A stretch of 64,000 nucleotides of DNA from Actinokineospora baliensis (GCF_016907695.1 NZ_JAFBCK010000001.1:6870001-6934000), one strand, 5' to 3'. Counted from the stretch's first letter, positions 1 through 10,514 are shown. Translations and numbers: made by a program. Notes: generated from the letters alone by a model not told the origin.

Positions 1-569
1 AGGAACCGCATGGTGCGCATGTTGTGCAGCCGGTCGGCGAGCTTGATCACCAGCACCCGGGGGTCGCGGGCCATGGCGATGACCATCTTGCGGATGGTCT
101 CGGCCTCGGCGGCGGTGCCCAGCTGCACCTTGTCCAGCTTGGTGACCCCGTCGACCAGGTGCGCCACCTCGTCGCCGAAGTCCGCGCGCAGCCGCTCGAT
201 GGAGTACTCGGTGTCCTCGACGGTGTCGTGCAGCAGCGCCGCGACCAGCGTCGTGGTGTCCATGCCCAGCTCGGCCAGGATCGTGGCGACGGCGAGCGGG
301 TGGGTGATGTAGGGGTCGCCGGACTTGCGCCGCTGGCTGCGGTGCATCTCCTCGGCGACGTCGTAGGCGTGCTGCAGCAGCGCGAGGTCGGCCTTGGGGT
401 GCAGTTCGCGGTGCACCGCGGCCAGCGGTTCGAGGACCTGCTTGACCGGGGCGGCGCGCTGCGCGGTGATCCGCCTGGCCAGCCGCGACCGCACCCGGCG
501 GGTCGCCGACCGCTCGCCATCGGGCGGCGGCGGTACGGCCTCCACCTGCGTCCTCGCGTCGTGGCTCAC
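1..569 (-). CDS. relA: RelA/SpoT bifunctional (p)ppGpp synthetase/hydrolase, N-terminal part
   Basis: The gene runs off the left edge, so only about 189 N-terminal residues are visible. They hold the metal-dependent HD hydrolase domain that degrades (p)ppGpp in the stringent response: the motifs [20 protein letters not shown] and [12 protein letters not shown] are all readable. The synthetase, TGS and ACT domains would lie outside the window. The start is taken as GTG at 569 because it fits the HD reading frame and has a GGGAG Shine-Dalgarno 6 nt upstream; the nearby ATG at 573 is out of frame. The reading frame was derived directly from the sequence. Its position downstream of apt is the usual actinobacterial order. 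Confidence 0.93.
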   Translation of the reverse strand, partial: MSHDARTQVEAVPPPPDGERSATRRVRSRLARRITAQRAAPVKQVLEPLAAVHRELHPKADLALLQHAYDVAEEMHRSQRRKSGDPYITHPLAVATILAELGMDTTTLVAALLHDTVEDTEYSIERLRADFGDEVAHLVDGVTKLDKVQLGTAAEAETIRKMVIAMARDPRVLVIKLADRLHNMRTMRF

Positions 570-739
570 CCATGGCTCCCGGCGGGTCGGTCGGGTCACG
601 GTGCGACCCGGGTATCGAGAATAACTCCGAAAGCCCCCGTGACCGGGCGGTGGGGCGGCGAAGCGCCCCCCTGGGACGGTGAACGCCAGACGGCCGTACT
701 GCTCACCGCCGCCAACCGACCGCTGGTCCGATCGGGGCG

Positions 740-1261
740 CTAGACCGCGAAGACGGTGTGGACCGGCACGTCGGTGTGGTCCCGGCCGCCGAGGGCGGTG
801 ATCTCCAGGACCACCCCGGCACCGAGGACGGTCGCGCCCGCTCGGGTCGCGAGGGCGGCCGCAGCGGTAAGAGAGCCGCCGGTCGCCAGGACGTCGTCGA
901 TGAGATAAACGGCAGCACCCGGAGTTAGCACGTCCGCGGGGAGTTCGAAGGTCGCAGTGCCGTACTCGAGCGAGTAGGTCACGCTGTCGGCGACTAGAGG
1001 GAGTTTGCCGGGCTTGCGCACGGGGATCACCGCGCGGCCCAGGGCGTGGGCCACCGCGGCACCGAAGAGGAAACCGCGGGCTTCGAGGGCCACAACATGG
1101 GTGGTGTCGGCCGGGACCTGCTCGGAAAGCGCGCCGACCACGGCGCGCAGGGCGTCGTGGTCGGCGAGCAGCGTGGTGAGGTCGCGGAACAGGACGCCCG
1201 GGGTCGGGTAGTCGGGGACGGCCCGGATGAGGCCGAGCGCCCTGTCCAGCGAGGGGGTCAA
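740..1261 (-). CDS. apt: Adenine phosphoribosyltransferase
   Basis: Converts adenine and PRPP to AMP (purine salvage, cytoplasm). The 173-aa product has the type I PRTase fold: the PRPP-binding loop reads [13 protein letters not shown], and an N-terminal FRDLTTLL and a central LEARGFLFG match the Apt family. The start is a TTG that overlaps the secF stop as TTGA, so the two genes are probably translationally coupled. Length is normal for the family. It lies between secF and relA as in other actinobacteria. Longer ORFs through this frame are read-through into secF territory and were not used. Confidence 0.94.
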   Translation of the reverse strand: MTPSLDRALGLIRAVPDYPTPGVLFRDLTTLLADHDALRAVVGALSEQVPADTTHVVALEARGFLFGAAVAHALGRAVIPVRKPGKLPLVADSVTYSLEYGTATFELPADVLTPGAAVYLIDDVLATGGSLTAAAALATRAGATVLGAGVVLEITALGGRDHTDVPVHTVFAV

Positions 1262-2526
1262 CGGCGTTTCTTGCCGGTGGGCTTGCCCGCGGGCTTGGCG
1301 CCGCGGCGGGCGTCGGTGGCCTTGGGGGTGCGGGCGGGCACGCTGGTGGCGACCGCGTAGGCCCGCTCCCGGCGCAGCTCGGCGTCGAGCGCGTCGTCGT
1401 CGGACAGGTCGGTCTCGGCCGCGGCGGACTCCTGGCGGCGGGCCAGGTTCGCCCGGCGCAGGTGCACCCGCTTGGCCTGCTCCTTGAACTTCGGCTCGGT
1501 CATCTTCAGGTCCACCAGGATCGGGGTGGCCAGGTAGATCGACGAGAGCACACCGGCGAGCATGCCAGCCAGCTGCACCAGCGCGAGGTCCTGCAGGGTG
1601 CCGACGCCCAGCAGCCAGACGCCGACGATGAGCAGGCCGATCACCGGCAGCAGCGCGATCAGCGAGGTGTTGATCGAGCGCATCAGGGTCTGGTTGACCG
1701 CGAGGTTGGCCGCCTCGCCGTAGGTGCGCCTGGTCAGCCCCAGCAGGCCCCGGGTGTTCTCCTTGACCTTGTCGAACACCACGACGGTGTCGTAGAGGGA
1801 GAAGCCGAGGATGGTGAGGAACCCGATCACCGTGGCCGGGGTGACCTCGAAGCCGACGATCGAGTAGACGCCCGCGGTGAAGATGACGTCGTGGATCAGC
1901 GCGGCCAGCGCGGCCACCGCCATCCACTTCTCGAAGTACAGCGCCAGGAAGATGGTCACCAGCACCAGGAACACCAGCAGCGCCCACAGCGCCTTGCTGG
2001 AGATCTCCCCGCCCCAGGTGCCCGACACGGCGCTGTCGCTGATCTGCGCCGCGCTGGACTCACCGGACGGCGACTGCGGCTTGAGCTGCTCGAACAGCGC
2101 CTGCTTGAGCTTGGCGACCTCGGCGATGGACAGCGTCTCGGACTTGATCTGGATGCTGGAGTTGCCGCCGGTGCCGACCTTCTGCACCGCGGAGGGCTCG
2201 CGGTTGAGCGCCTCCTTGAAGACCTCCTCGACCCGCTGGACCTCGATGGTGCCGCTCGCGCTCGCCGCGGGCAGCGAGATCTTCGTGCCGCCCTCGAAGT
2301 CGATGCCGAGGTTGAAGCCGCGGAAGACCACCGACCCGATGCAGATGAGCATCAGGATGCCGAAGATGACGTACCAGCGCTTGCGCTTGCCGACGATGTC
2401 GAAGGCGCCGGTGCCGGTGTAGAGCCGTTCGAAGACGCTGTGCTTGCCGGTGAGGGCCACGTCGCCGGTCGCGCTGACGGCGGGCTTCTTCTCGGCGGGG
2501 GACTCGTTGGTGGACACGGTCGTCAC
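1258..2526 (-). CDS. secF: Protein translocase subunit SecF
   Basis: Inner-membrane partner of SecD; the two use the proton gradient to help pull exported proteins out of SecYEG. The 422-aa product has one N-terminal transmembrane segment, the periplasmic domain beginning at the conserved GIDFEGGT, and about five C-terminal transmembrane segments including [13 protein letters not shown] long charged cytoplasmic tail (about 60 residues, ending [12 protein letters not shown]) extends beyond the usual bacterial SecF. The GTG start overlaps the secD stop by 4 bp (GTGA), and the stop overlaps the apt TTG start. Confidence 0.96.
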   Translation of the reverse strand: MTTVSTNESPAEKKPAVSATGDVALTGKHSVFERLYTGTGAFDIVGKRKRWYVIFGILMLICIGSVVFRGFNLGIDFEGGTKISLPAASASGTIEVQRVEEVFKEALNREPSAVQKVGTGGNSSIQIKSETLSIAEVAKLKQALFEQLKPQSPSGESSAAQISDSAVSGTWGGEISSKALWALLVFLVLVTIFLALYFEKWMAVAALAALIHDVIFTAGVYSIVGFEVTPATVIGFLTILGFSLYDTVVVFDKVKENTRGLLGLTRRTYGEAANLAVNQTLMRSINTSLIALLPVIGLLIVGVWLLGVGTLQDLALVQLAGMLAGVLSSIYLATPILVDLKMTEPKFKEQAKRVHLRRANLARRQESAAAETDLSDDDALDAELRRERAYAVATSVPARTPKATDARRGAKPAGKPTGKKRR

Positions 2527-4385
2527 ACTTCCTTCGCGGCGCTCGCGGGCACCCTGGCGGCGCGCTGGGCGACCGCGGAGCGCTGCGTGGAGCCGAGGCC
2601 GGACAGCTTCGGGCTGGAGAGGAACTTCGACTTCGAGGCGAGCGCGACCAGCGGGTGCGTCACCAGGAACACCACGATCAGGTCGAGCACGGTGGAGATG
2701 CCCAGGGTGAAGGCGAAGCCGCGGACTTGGCCGACGGCCAGCAGGTAGAGCACCGCGGCGGCCAGGAACAGCACCGCGTCGGCGGACAGGATCGTGCGCC
2801 GACCGCGGACCCAGGCCCTCGGCACCGCGGAGCGGAACGAGCGGCCCTCGCGGATCTCGTCCTTGAGGCGTTCGAAGAAGATGACGAACGAGTCCGCGGT
2901 GAACCCGACCGCCACGATCAGACCGGCGACGCCCGGCAGGTCGAGGCTGTAGCCGATCCACCGGCCGAGCAGCACCAGCACCGCGTAGACGATCGCGCCG
3001 GAGAGCACCAGCGACAGGATCGTCAGCAGCCCGAGCAGCCGGTAGTAGATCAGGCAGTAGAGGAAGACCAGGGCCAGGCCGATGGCGCCCGCGATGAGGC
3101 CCGCCTCCAGCGAGGCCAGGCCGAGGGTCGCCGAGACGGTCTCGGCCTCGGAGGGCTCGAACGACAGCGGCAGCGAGCCGAACTTCAGCACGTTGGCCAG
3201 CTTGGTGGCCTCGGCCTGCTTGAAGCCGCCCTGGCCGCCGGTGATCTGGGTGTCGCCGTTGATGGCGCCCTGGATGGTCGGCGCGGACACCACGGCGGTG
3301 TCGAGCACGAACGCGGCGCGCTCCTGCACGTGCGAGGCGGTGTACTCGGACCAGATCTTGGAGCCGGTGGCCTTGAAGCTGACGCTGACCACGTAGCCGA
3401 CGCCCGCCGGGTCGAGCTGCGCGGAGGCGTTGCTGATCTCGGTGCCCTCCAGGAACGACGGGCCGAGGATGAACTTCTCCACGCCGTCCTGGTCGCACGC
3501 GGCGATCGGCAGCTTCGGGTCGTCGTTGCCGACCAGCGGGTCGACCTTGCCGGGGGTGCAGTCGATCACGGCCAGCGCGGCCTGCTGGGCGGCCTGGTCG
3601 GCGGGCACCTCGGCGCCGTCGGCACCCTTGCTCGGGGCGAGCTTGGGGTCCTGGCGGCACTTCTTGCCCGACGAGATCAGGCCTGCGGCCTCGGCCTTGG
3701 GGTCGGCCAGCAGGGTCGCGTACTGCACGCACGGGTTGTCCGCCGCGGGCGGGGCCGCCGCCGTGGTGGTCGCGGGCGGGGCCGCTGTGGTCGTCGCGGC
3801 GGGAGCGCCCGAGGTGGGCTGCTGCGCCAACGCGGGTGCGGGCCTGCCCTGCGGCGCGCCGCTACTGGGCGCAGCGCCACTACTGGGCGCGGCGCCGGAA
3901 CTGGGGGCGGCACCCGAGGTGGGGGCCGCACCGGAGGTGGGCGTCGGCGTGGCCGAGCCGGTGGCCGAGGGGTCCGGCTGGGTGGAGGGCTGCGGCTGGG
4001 CCTGCGCGGCCACCGAGCCGATCACCGGGCGGAACCGCAGCTGGGCGGTCTGACCCAGGTCCTTGGCCTTCTCGCCGTTCTCGCCGGGGACGGTGATGAC
4101 GATGGTGTTGCCGTCGAGCACCACCTCCGCGCCGCTGACGCCGGTGTTGTTGACGCGCTTGTCGATGATCTCGCGGGAGAGGCTCAGCGACTCCTTCGAC
4201 GGCGGCTCGCCGGTCTCCGTGCGCGCGGTCAGCGCGACTCGGGTGCCCCCCTGCAGGTCGATGCCCAGCTTGGGCTTCGCCTGGTGGTCGCCGGTCGCGA
4301 AGACCAGGGCGTAGAGGGCTGCGACGATTGCTACGAAGAACGCCAGATAGCGTCCTGGGCGGATCTGCCCAACCGGTGGTGCCAC
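2523..4385 (-). CDS. secD: Protein translocase subunit SecD
   Basis: Membrane component of SecDF. The 620-aa product has a first transmembrane segment near residues 11-30, the family motif GIDLQGGTRV at about 40, a large extracytoplasmic P1 region, and five C-terminal transmembrane segments (about 420-600) carrying GLIVAVGFTADSFVIFFERLKDE. The extracytoplasmic region contains a Pro/Ala/Ser/Thr-rich insert at about 140-225, with five tandem SGAAP-type pentapeptides, which is typical of actinobacterial SecD but long here. GTG start with a GAGGAG ribosome-binding site. Its stop overlaps secF by 4 bp; yajC is 191 bp upstream. Confidence 0.96.
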   Translation of the reverse strand: MAPPVGQIRPGRYLAFFVAIVAALYALVFATGDHQAKPKLGIDLQGGTRVALTARTETGEPPSKESLSLSREIIDKRVNNTGVSGAEVVLDGNTIVITVPGENGEKAKDLGQTAQLRFRPVIGSVAAQAQPQPSTQPDPSATGSATPTPTSGAAPTSGAAPSSGAAPSSGAAPSSGAPQGRPAPALAQQPTSGAPAATTTAAPPATTTAAAPPAADNPCVQYATLLADPKAEAAGLISSGKKCRQDPKLAPSKGADGAEVPADQAAQQAALAVIDCTPGKVDPLVGNDDPKLPIAACDQDGVEKFILGPSFLEGTEISNASAQLDPAGVGYVVSVSFKATGSKIWSEYTASHVQERAAFVLDTAVVSAPTIQGAINGDTQITGGQGGFKQAEATKLANVLKFGSLPLSFEPSEAETVSATLGLASLEAGLIAGAIGLALVFLYCLIYYRLLGLLTILSLVLSGAIVYAVLVLLGRWIGYSLDLPGVAGLIVAVGFTADSFVIFFERLKDEIREGRSFRSAVPRAWVRGRRTILSADAVLFLAAAVLYLLAVGQVRGFAFTLGISTVLDLIVVFLVTHPLVALASKSKFLSSPKLSGLGSTQRSAVAQRAARVPASAAKEV

Positions 4386-4576
4386 GGTCGGTCCGTCTCC
4401 TCGAGTCGCGCGGGCCGCGCACGGTTCTGGGGACGTGCGCGCCGCGATAGGTGGTCATGACACTGCGCCCGCACCCGTTCGCTCTGGCGGGTGAGGGCGC
4501 AGCGTAGCGCCTGCGGGGTCAACTCAGTGTTGCATGCCTCACGTGGGGCCCTTCACCTCGGGCGCGGCAGGTGGGG

Positions 4577-4936
4577 CTAGTTCTTCGGCTTGCCGGTCTC
4601 CGAGGCGTCGTCGGCCGGGATCGACTCGTGCTCGCCGGTCAGGTCGCCGGGCTCGTCGTCCTCGTCGAGCACGTCGGGGCCGACCTTCTCGCGGACCGCC
4701 TGGCGCAGCCAGGTGGTCTCGACGCCGGGGGCGATCTCGATGCCGATGGTGGCGTCGTCGGAGATGTCGGAGACGGTGCCGTAGAGGCCGGAGGTGGTCA
4801 TCACCCGGTCGCCGACGGTCAGCGAGTTCTGCAGTTCCTGCTGCTGCGCCACCATCTTCTTCTGGCGGCGGGAGCCCAGGATCAGCGGGATCGCCAGCAC
4901 GGCGATGAGCAGCAGGGGAAGCAGGGCAGAGTTCAT
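4577..4936 (-). CDS. yajC: Preprotein translocase subunit YajC
   Basis: Small (119 aa) membrane protein associated with SecDF. One N-terminal transmembrane segment (residues 3-20) is followed by the family sequence RRQKKMVAQQQELQNSL and GDRVMTTSGLYGTV, then an acidic C-terminal tail. Its position between ruvB and secD, on the same strand, is the standard bacterial arrangement. The 191-bp gap to secD is longer than usual and could hold a second promoter, but no clear one was seen. Confidence 0.95.
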   Translation of the reverse strand: MNSALLPLLLIAVLAIPLILGSRRQKKMVAQQQELQNSLTVGDRVMTTSGLYGTVSDISDDATIGIEIAPGVETTWLRQAVREKVGPDVLDEDDEPGDLTGEHESIPADDASETGKPKN

Positions 4937-5062
4937 GTCACTCCATCCACGGGGCGGCGCGCCACCCGGTGCGATACGTCCGTTTGTTCGGGTTGTCGTG
5001 TTCGAGTCTGCCAGGTCACGGCGACCGGGTGCGGCTCGGCCGAGGCACCCGTGTGCGTGTGG

Positions 5063-6115
5063 TCACTCGTCGAACAGGGTAGGCGCAGCCCAGCCCGGGG
5101 CGTCGGTGGGGGCGGTGAGGCCCAGGTGGGACCAGGCGAGGGCGGTGGCGACGCGGCCGCGCGGGGTCCTGGCGAGCATGCCCGCCCTGACGAGGTAGGG
5201 CTCACACACCTCCTCGACGGTGGTCTGCTCCTCGCCGACCGCCACCGCCAGGGTGGCGACGCCGACGGGTCCGCCGCCGAAGGAGCGCACGAGCGCGGAG
5301 AGGACGGCCCGGTCGAGCCGGTCGAGGCCGAGCTCGTCGACGTCGTAGACCTCCAGCGCGGCGCGGGCGGTGGCCCGGTCGACGGCGCCGTCGGCGCGGA
5401 CCTCCGCGTAGTCGCGGACCCGGCGCAGCAGCCGGTTGGCGATGCGGGGGGTGCCCCTGGAGCGGCCCGCGATCTCCTCGGCGCCGTCGGGGCGCAGGTC
5501 GACGCCCAGGATCACCGCGGAGCGGCGCAGCACCAGCTCCAGGTCCTCGGGGACGTAGAACTCCATGTGCGCGGTGAAGCCGAACCGGTCGCGCAGCGGC
5601 CCGGTCAGCGATCCGGACCTGGTGGTGGCGCCGACCAGGGTGAACGGCGCGATCTCCAGCGGGATGGAGGTGGCGCCAGGTCCCTTGCCGACCACCACGT
5701 CGACCCGGAAGTCCTCCATCGCCAGGTACAGCATCTCCTCGGCGGGGCGGGCGATGCGGTGGATCTCGTCGATGAACATGACCTCGCCCTCGACGAGGTT
5801 GGACAGCATCGCGGCGAGGTCGCCCGCGCGTTCGAGCGCGGGCCCCGAGGTGATCCGGATCGGCCTGCCCAGCTCGGCGGCGATGATCATGGCGAGGCTG
5901 GTCTTGCCCAGGCCCGGCGGGCCGGAGAGCAGCACGTGGTCGGGCGGGGCGCCGCGCATGGTCGCGCCTTGGAGCACCAGCTGCAGCTGCTCGCGCACCC
6001 GGGGCTGGCCGACGAACTCGTCGAGGGTGCGCGGGCGCAGCGAGGTCTCGTCGTCGCGCTCCCCCGGCGCGACCAGCGGCGACAGGTCGCTCCACTCGTC
6101 CTCGGGTGACTCCAT
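5063..6115 (-). CDS. ruvB: Holliday junction branch migration DNA helicase RuvB
   Basis: AAA+ motor of the RuvABC resolvasome. The 350-aa product shows Walker [12 protein letters not shown], Walker [10 protein letters not shown], the sensor-1 region LVGATTRSG, the arginine finger region LRDRFG, and a C-terminal winged helix. The ATG overlaps the ruvA stop by one base (TGATG). Slightly longer than E. coli RuvB because of a C-terminal extension, as in other actinobacteria. Expected to be co-induced with ruvC and ruvA by DNA damage. Confidence 0.97.
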   Translation of the reverse strand: MESPEDEWSDLSPLVAPGERDDETSLRPRTLDEFVGQPRVREQLQLVLQGATMRGAPPDHVLLSGPPGLGKTSLAMIIAAELGRPIRITSGPALERAGDLAAMLSNLVEGEVMFIDEIHRIARPAEEMLYLAMEDFRVDVVVGKGPGATSIPLEIAPFTLVGATTRSGSLTGPLRDRFGFTAHMEFYVPEDLELVLRRSAVILGVDLRPDGAEEIAGRSRGTPRIANRLLRRVRDYAEVRADGAVDRATARAALEVYDVDELGLDRLDRAVLSALVRSFGGGPVGVATLAVAVGEEQTTVEEVCEPYLVRAGMLARTPRGRVATALAWSHLGLTAPTDAPGWAAPTLFDE

Positions 6116-6711
6116 CAGCGCTTGCGCCCGAGGGTGGCCAGGGACTGGCGCAGCACGGCCGCGGTGTCGGCGCCTGCGTCGGCGGCGAGCACGGTGTCGA
6201 CGGTCTGCTCGGCCTGCTTGACCGGGAAGCCCAGCCCGACCAGCGCCTCCACGACCGAGCCGCGCACCTGGCCCGCGACCGGGGCGACGGGGGCGTCACC
6301 GGCACCCGCCAGCGCGCCGACCTTGTCGCGCAGTTCGATGCTCAGCCGCTCGGCGCCCTTGCGGCCGATGCCGGGGACCTGGGTGAGCACGGTGATGTTG
6401 CTGTCGGCCAGCGCTGCGCGCAGCTGGGCGGGCTCCAGCACGGCCAGGGTCGCCAGGGCGAGCCGGGGGCCGATGCCGGAGACGGTCTGCAGCAGCCAGA
6501 ACAGGTCTCGGGCCTCGATGTCGGCGAAGCCGAAGAGGGTCAGCGAGTCCTCGCGCACCACCAGGGCGGTGGCCAGCGCGGCCTCCTCGCCGCGGCGCAG
6601 GGTGGCCAGGGTGTGCGGGGTGGCCTGCACGGCGAACCCGACGCCGCCCACCTCCACCACCGCGTGGTCGAGTCCGATCGAGGCAACCGTGCCCCGCACC
6701 GAGGAGATCAC
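6115..6711 (-). CDS. ruvA: Holliday junction branch migration protein RuvA
   Basis: Tetrameric junction-binding protein that loads RuvB. 198 aa: an N-terminal OB fold ([12 protein letters not shown]), paired helix-hairpin-helix motifs ([16 protein letters not shown] and [15 protein letters not shown]), and a C-terminal domain III ([15 protein letters not shown]) that contacts RuvB. The GTG start overlaps the ruvC stop as GTGA and the stop overlaps the ruvB ATG, so the three ruv genes form a tightly coupled operon. Confidence 0.97.
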   Translation of the reverse strand: MISSVRGTVASIGLDHAVVEVGGVGFAVQATPHTLATLRRGEEAALATALVVREDSLTLFGFADIEARDLFWLLQTVSGIGPRLALATLAVLEPAQLRAALADSNITVLTQVPGIGRKGAERLSIELRDKVGALAGAGDAPVAPVAGQVRGSVVEALVGLGFPVKQAEQTVDTVLAADAGADTAAVLRQSLATLGRKR

Positions 6712-7316
6712 TCGTTCACCGCCCTGCCGTTGCCCGCGTCCTGCCGCTGTCCCGCGTGGAGCCTGCGGGCGGCGGCCAGCCTCGCACGGTGGTTGCGGGC
6801 CAGCTCAGCCGCCCTCGCCTCGGCCTCGGCCATCCGGTTGCGCACCGGCGCCCGCCACAGGTGGCAGATGGCCAGGGCGAGCGCGTCGGCGGCGTCGGCG
6901 GGCTTGGGTGCCTCGGCGAGCCCGAGCAGCTTGGTGACCATCAGCGTGACCTGGGCCTTGTCCGCCCGGCCCGAGCCGGTGACGGCGGCCTTGACCTCGC
7001 TGGGGGTGTGGAACATGACCGGCAGGTCCCGGCGGGCGGCGGCCAGCGCGACGACCCCGGCTGCCTGCGCGGTGGCCATGGCGGTGCGCACGTTGTGCTG
7101 GCTGAACACCCGCTCGATGGCGACCACGTCCGGGCTGTGCCTGCTCAGCCACTGCTCCAGGGCGTCGGAGACCTTGAGCAGCCGGGTGGGCAGCTCGTCC
7201 TCGACCGGCGTGCGCACCACGTCGACCGCGACCGCCCGGACCGCGCGCCCGGCGCCGCCGTCGACGACCGCGATGCCGAGCCTGGTCAGGCCAGGGTCGA
7301 CGCCCAGCACGCGCAC
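6708..7316 (-). CDS. ruvC: Crossover junction endodeoxyribonuclease RuvC
   Basis: Resolves Holliday junctions by paired nicking. The 202-aa RNase H-fold nuclease keeps its acidic residues: [12 protein letters not shown] (first Asp), VAIERVF (Glu) and [12 protein letters not shown] (C-terminal Asp pair). It has a C-terminal extension of about 30 residues rich in Arg and Ala relative to E. coli. First gene of ruvC-ruvA-ruvB; a LexA-type box lies 25-40 bp upstream of its start codon. Confidence 0.96.
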   Translation of the reverse strand: MRVLGVDPGLTRLGIAVVDGGAGRAVRAVAVDVVRTPVEDELPTRLLKVSDALEQWLSRHSPDVVAIERVFSQHNVRTAMATAQAAGVVALAAARRDLPVMFHTPSEVKAAVTGSGRADKAQVTLMVTKLLGLAEAPKPADAADALALAICHLWRAPVRNRMAEAEARAAELARNHRARLAAARRLHAGQRQDAGNGRAVNE

Positions 7317-7340
7317 GGTTGGTCGCTCCCGCCTCAGGTC

Positions 7341-7356
7341 GTGAACACTCGTTCGA
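7341..7356 (-). promoter_or_regulatory. LexA (SOS) box upstream of ruvC
   Basis: The sequence GTGAACACTCGTTCGA matches 14 of 16 positions of the actinobacterial and Bacillus-type LexA operator consensus TCGAAC-N4-GTTCGA. It sits 25-40 bp upstream of the ruvC start, where a repressor would block transcription of ruvCAB. Damage-inducible control of ruvC by LexA is known in mycobacteria. Confidence 0.8.
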
Positions 7357-7383
7357 GAGCCTAGGGGGTGCGCCCGGTGGCGA

Positions 7384-9090
7384 TCACCGCGACACGCGGA
7401 CGGGGTCCTCGATCAGGTGCGCCTCGAGCGGGGTGGCCGGGGTGAACCAGGGTTGGGTGCCCTCCGCCGCAGGTTGGGGGGTCCAGGCGCGGCAGACCCG
7501 GTCGAGCCGGATGGGGTAGATGGTCAGGCCGTCGGTGTCGACGCGGATGCGCAGGAACCCCTTGTGGTCCTCGATGCTCTGGCCCGCCATGACCTCGTTG
7601 AGGTTGATCCCGGCCCGGCTGGCGAGCATGAGGTAGACGGCGACGAGTTCGGCGTCGAGGAACCCGATCAGCAGCGGTGTGCCGAGCGCGACGACGAGCA
7701 GCGTGCCCCAGTCTTGGGCGGCGCCGTCAGGGAAGACGTCCGTATAGAGCCAGATCACGACATAGGACCACCCAACGGCCAGTCCTAAGTGTCCTATCGC
7801 GTGTAGTGCGCCGAAGAGTCTGGCCAAGCCGACCTTGTGCGGGTTGCCCAACCTGGCGAAGGTCAGGCCGCTCAGGACGAGTACGAGACCTACGAGCACG
7901 GCAGGCGCCCAGCTCGCGACGAGGCCGAAGAACCCCTTGACCCCGATGTCGGTCTGCACGATGCCGTAGAGGACCGCCAACGTCATGACGGTCTGGAAAC
8001 CCCCTGTCAGGCCCCAGAAGCCGGGATTGCGCCATGGCAGACGGAGGATGCCCCTGGCGAACCGCTTCGAGGTGGCCGTGTCGGGATAGCGGGTCTCCAG
8101 GTCGTAGAACGCCGGGGGCGAGGGGGCGCGAACACGGGAGTTGGCGGGCGGCAGGCAGAGCGGACTTGGCAGTTCGTGCGTGGCAGCGAGGTAGGCGCCG
8201 CCTAGGCCGCAGGTGATCCGCTGCCTCGGCTTGTCATCCCGCTCGGCGTACCGGGCGTAGTGGTGCTTGTCGCCGGAGAGCATGACCCGGGTCTCGGCGC
8301 CCTTGGCGCGCACGATCTCGCGGTCGAAGAACTCGATGGTGTCGTAGCCCTTGGTCCTTCCCCCAGACCCCGCATCCACCCAGGCGGGCTTGGAGGCGCA
8401 GAGGATGACCCCGTCGCCTTTAGCCATCTCGGCGGTGGCCTCTCGGAAGTACTCCAACTGCGGCGCGTCCACGTAGTCGTCGAACTGGGTGTCTATAGCC
8501 AGCAGCCACCAGTTGTGTGGCAGCCGAACCGCGAAGTACGACCGCGTCTGCTCGGTGGCCCAACCCCCGAACCACCGCCCTTGCGCGAAGACCCTCAAGA
8601 ACGCGGTAAGACCGTCGTACCAGTCGTGGTTGCCTGGCAGGGCGAACAGCGTGGGCGAGCCACCCTCGGTAAGAGGCAATGCCGCCCGGTATGGCCCCTT
8701 GGTCCGGTCCTCATAGTCCGTGGTCGACGCGTAGGGGTAGACCTGGTCACCGCCCATGACCAGAACTTTGCCCCGCGGGAGGTCGTGCCCGTCAACGGAA
8801 AGCTCCGGTGCGGCGAGCAGCTGCGCGACCGAGTACGTGGCGTGGAAGCCGTCGCCGAGGTCGGCCACGAAGTCGATCCACTCGGCGTCCTCGTGGGCGT
8901 GCTCGCGGACCTTCAGGCTGCCTTGGAGCTCCCGCTTGTCGGCGTAGGACCCGAAGATCGCCGCCAACATCGACTGGATGCCCGTGGTGAGCAGCACCCG
9001 CGGCGCCAGCCACCGCACCGCCTCCCGCGGCAGGAACCCCAACTCGGCCTCGGTCAGCTCACTGGGGCGTTCGCGCTGCGCATCGGCCAC
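7384..9090 (-). CDS. Membrane-anchored calcineurin-like metallophosphoesterase
   Basis: About 568 aa. The N-terminal half carries the metallophosphoesterase signature: [11 protein letters not shown] (GD), PGNHDWYDG (GNHD), and a late [11 protein letters not shown] (GDxHxY); [10 protein letters not shown] may supply the first Asp/His pair. The C-terminal half has about five hydrophobic segments between residues 360 and 500, so the enzyme is probably tethered to the membrane. Substrate unknown. GTG at 9090 is preferred over the one at 9099 because the AAGAGG ribosome-binding site is better spaced. It lies between ruvC and the DUF4262 gene and is not part of the conserved ruv/yebC synteny. The stretch around 7740-7990 looks less GC-rich in third positions than its neighbours, possibly a later insertion. 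Confidence 0.8.
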   Translation of the reverse strand: MADAQRERPSELTEAELGFLPREAVRWLAPRVLLTTGIQSMLAAIFGSYADKRELQGSLKVREHAHEDAEWIDFVADLGDGFHATYSVAQLLAAPELSVDGHDLPRGKVLVMGGDQVYPYASTTDYEDRTKGPYRAALPLTEGGSPTLFALPGNHDWYDGLTAFLRVFAQGRWFGGWATEQTRSYFAVRLPHNWWLLAIDTQFDDYVDAPQLEYFREATAEMAKGDGVILCASKPAWVDAGSGGRTKGYDTIEFFDREIVRAKGAETRVMLSGDKHHYARYAERDDKPRQRITCGLGGAYLAATHELPSPLCLPPANSRVRAPSPPAFYDLETRYPDTATSKRFARGILRLPWRNPGFWGLTGGFQTVMTLAVLYGIVQTDIGVKGFFGLVASWAPAVLVGLVLVLSGLTFARLGNPHKVGLARLFGALHAIGHLGLAVGWSYVVIWLYTDVFPDGAAQDWGTLLVVALGTPLLIGFLDAELVAVYLMLASRAGINLNEVMAGQSIEDHKGFLRIRVDTDGLTIYPIRLDRVCRAWTPQPAAEGTQPWFTPATPLEAHLIEDPVRVSR

Positions 9091-9180
9091 GGGACCCACC
9101 TCTTCCTACCGGGGTGAAGATCGTAACCGCGGCTCAGCGCCCCCCGGCAGACCCGAACGGGCAAGCCCGCGCCCAACCCG

Positions 9181-9690
9181 TCAGGGACCGTCGATCCCCG
9201 GTCGCCAACTCTCGGGCAGCCCGCTCTCGGTGAGGACCCGCTGCCAGTCCGCGAACCCTTCGGGGGCTTGCGGGCTCCACGGGAAGTGCCCGTCGGGAGT
9301 GGCCACGATCAGCTGCAACACCGGGAACTGCCCGGACGGGTACAGCAGCAGCGCGCTGCCGAGCAACGGGTAGAAGTCCGGGTTGACCCGCTCCACCACC
9401 ACCGGCGTGCCGTCGAAGAAGTCCAAGTAGGGCAGGCCGGGGAAGAACCGCTCCCCCGCGGCCGCCCGCTTCACGTAGGCGTCGAGGAACGTCTGGTTCA
9501 TGTCGACCGGCAACCCGAGCACGATCGCCTCAGGTGCGCCGAACCGGCGCCAAGCGCCCACGGTGAACGCGTAAGGCGGGCCATGCTCGTCACCGGGAAC
9601 CTGGACGACGGCGTGGCCGTCCTCGTCCGCGGTCTTGAGCAGCCACTCGCGCAGCGCGGCCTGCTCCTCGGTGATGTCGTCCAGCGGCAC
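9181..9690 (-). CDS. DUF4262-type domain protein
   Basis: 169 aa, no signal peptide or membrane segment. The sequence resembles the DUF4262 family (actinobacterial cytoplasmic proteins of unknown function): HAVVQVPGDEHGPPYAFTVG near the N-terminus and a central AIVLGLPVDMNQTFLDAYV. The GTG at 9690 opens the conserved frame; longer ORFs upstream run antisense into yebC. Separated from yebC by 56 bp, so it may be transcribed with it. No catalytic residues can be assigned. Confidence 0.65.
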   Translation of the reverse strand: MPLDDITEEQAALREWLLKTADEDGHAVVQVPGDEHGPPYAFTVGAWRRFGAPEAIVLGLPVDMNQTFLDAYVKRAAAGERFFPGLPYLDFFDGTPVVVERVNPDFYPLLGSALLLYPSGQFPVLQLIVATPDGHFPWSPQAPEGFADWQRVLTESGLPESWRPGIDGP

Positions 9691-9746
9691 GCCTGCTCCT
9701 CGGTGGGGACCGAAACGGGGCCCGGTTCCCCGGGCCCCGGCAACAC

Positions 9747-10496
9747 CTAGTCGACCTCGGCCATCACTTCGTCGGAGATATCGAAGTTGGCGTACACGTT
9801 CTGCACGTCGTCGCAGTCTTCGAGGGCGTCGATGAGCTTGAAGATCTTGCGGGCGCCGTCGGCCTCGAGGGCGACGGTGAGCGAGGGCAGGAACGAGGCG
9901 TCCGCGGAGTCGTAGTCGTAGCCCGCGCCCTGCAGGGCGGTGCGGACGGCGACCAGGTCGGTGGCCTCGGAGACGATCTCGTAGGTGTCGCCGAGGTCGT
10001 TGACCTCCTCGGCGCCCGCGTCGAGGACCGCGCCGAGCACGTCGTCCTCCGAGAGGCCGTTCTTGGCCAGGACCACCACGCCCTTGCGGTTGAACATGTA
10101 CGCCACCGAGCCGGGGTCGGCCATGTTGCCGCCGTTGCGGGTCATGGCGGTGCGGACCTCGCCAGCGGCCCGGTTGCGGTTGTCGGTGAGGCACTCGATG
10201 AGCACCGCGACGCCGTTGGGGCCGTAGCCCTCGTACATGATCGTCTGCCAGTCGGCGCCGCCCGCCTCCTCGCCGCCGCCGCGCTTGCGGGCGCGCTCGA
10301 TGTTGTCCTGCGGGACGGAGTTCTTCTTCGCCTTCTGGATCGCGTCGTAGAGCGTGGGGTTGCCGTCGGGGTCACCGCCGCCGGTGCGCGCGGCCACCTC
10401 CACGTTCTTGATCAGCTTGGCGAACAGTTTGCCCCGCTTGGCGTCCAGGGCGGCCTTCTTGTGCTTGGTCGTCGCCCACTTTGAATGGCCGCTCAT
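9747..10496 (-). CDS. yebC: YebC/PmpR-family regulatory/translation factor
   Basis: 249-aa YebC-family protein, beginning [24 protein letters not shown] in pieces typical of the family and containing [14 protein letters not shown] and the acidic C-terminus. Members have been described as DNA-binding regulators and more recently as factors that help ribosomes through difficult (for example polyproline) sequences. Located between pdxT and the ruv block, as in other actinobacteria. ATG start; 18 bp downstream of pdxT. Confidence 0.94.
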   Translation of the reverse strand: MSGHSKWATTKHKKAALDAKRGKLFAKLIKNVEVAARTGGGDPDGNPTLYDAIQKAKKNSVPQDNIERARKRGGGEEAGGADWQTIMYEGYGPNGVAVLIECLTDNRNRAAGEVRTAMTRNGGNMADPGSVAYMFNRKGVVVLAKNGLSEDDVLGAVLDAGAEEVNDLGDTYEIVSEATDLVAVRTALQGAGYDYDSADASFLPSLTVALEADGARKIFKLIDALEDCDDVQNVYANFDISDEVMAEVD

Positions 10497-10514
10497 CGGT
10501 CCTCCGTCAATGGC

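Noticed and set aside
1258..3732. 824-aa ORF on the minus strand covering secF plus 400 upstream codons
   Set aside because: The upstream part is antisense-like low-complexity sequence overlapping the real secD frame. The GTG at 2526 overlapping the secD stop is the secF start.
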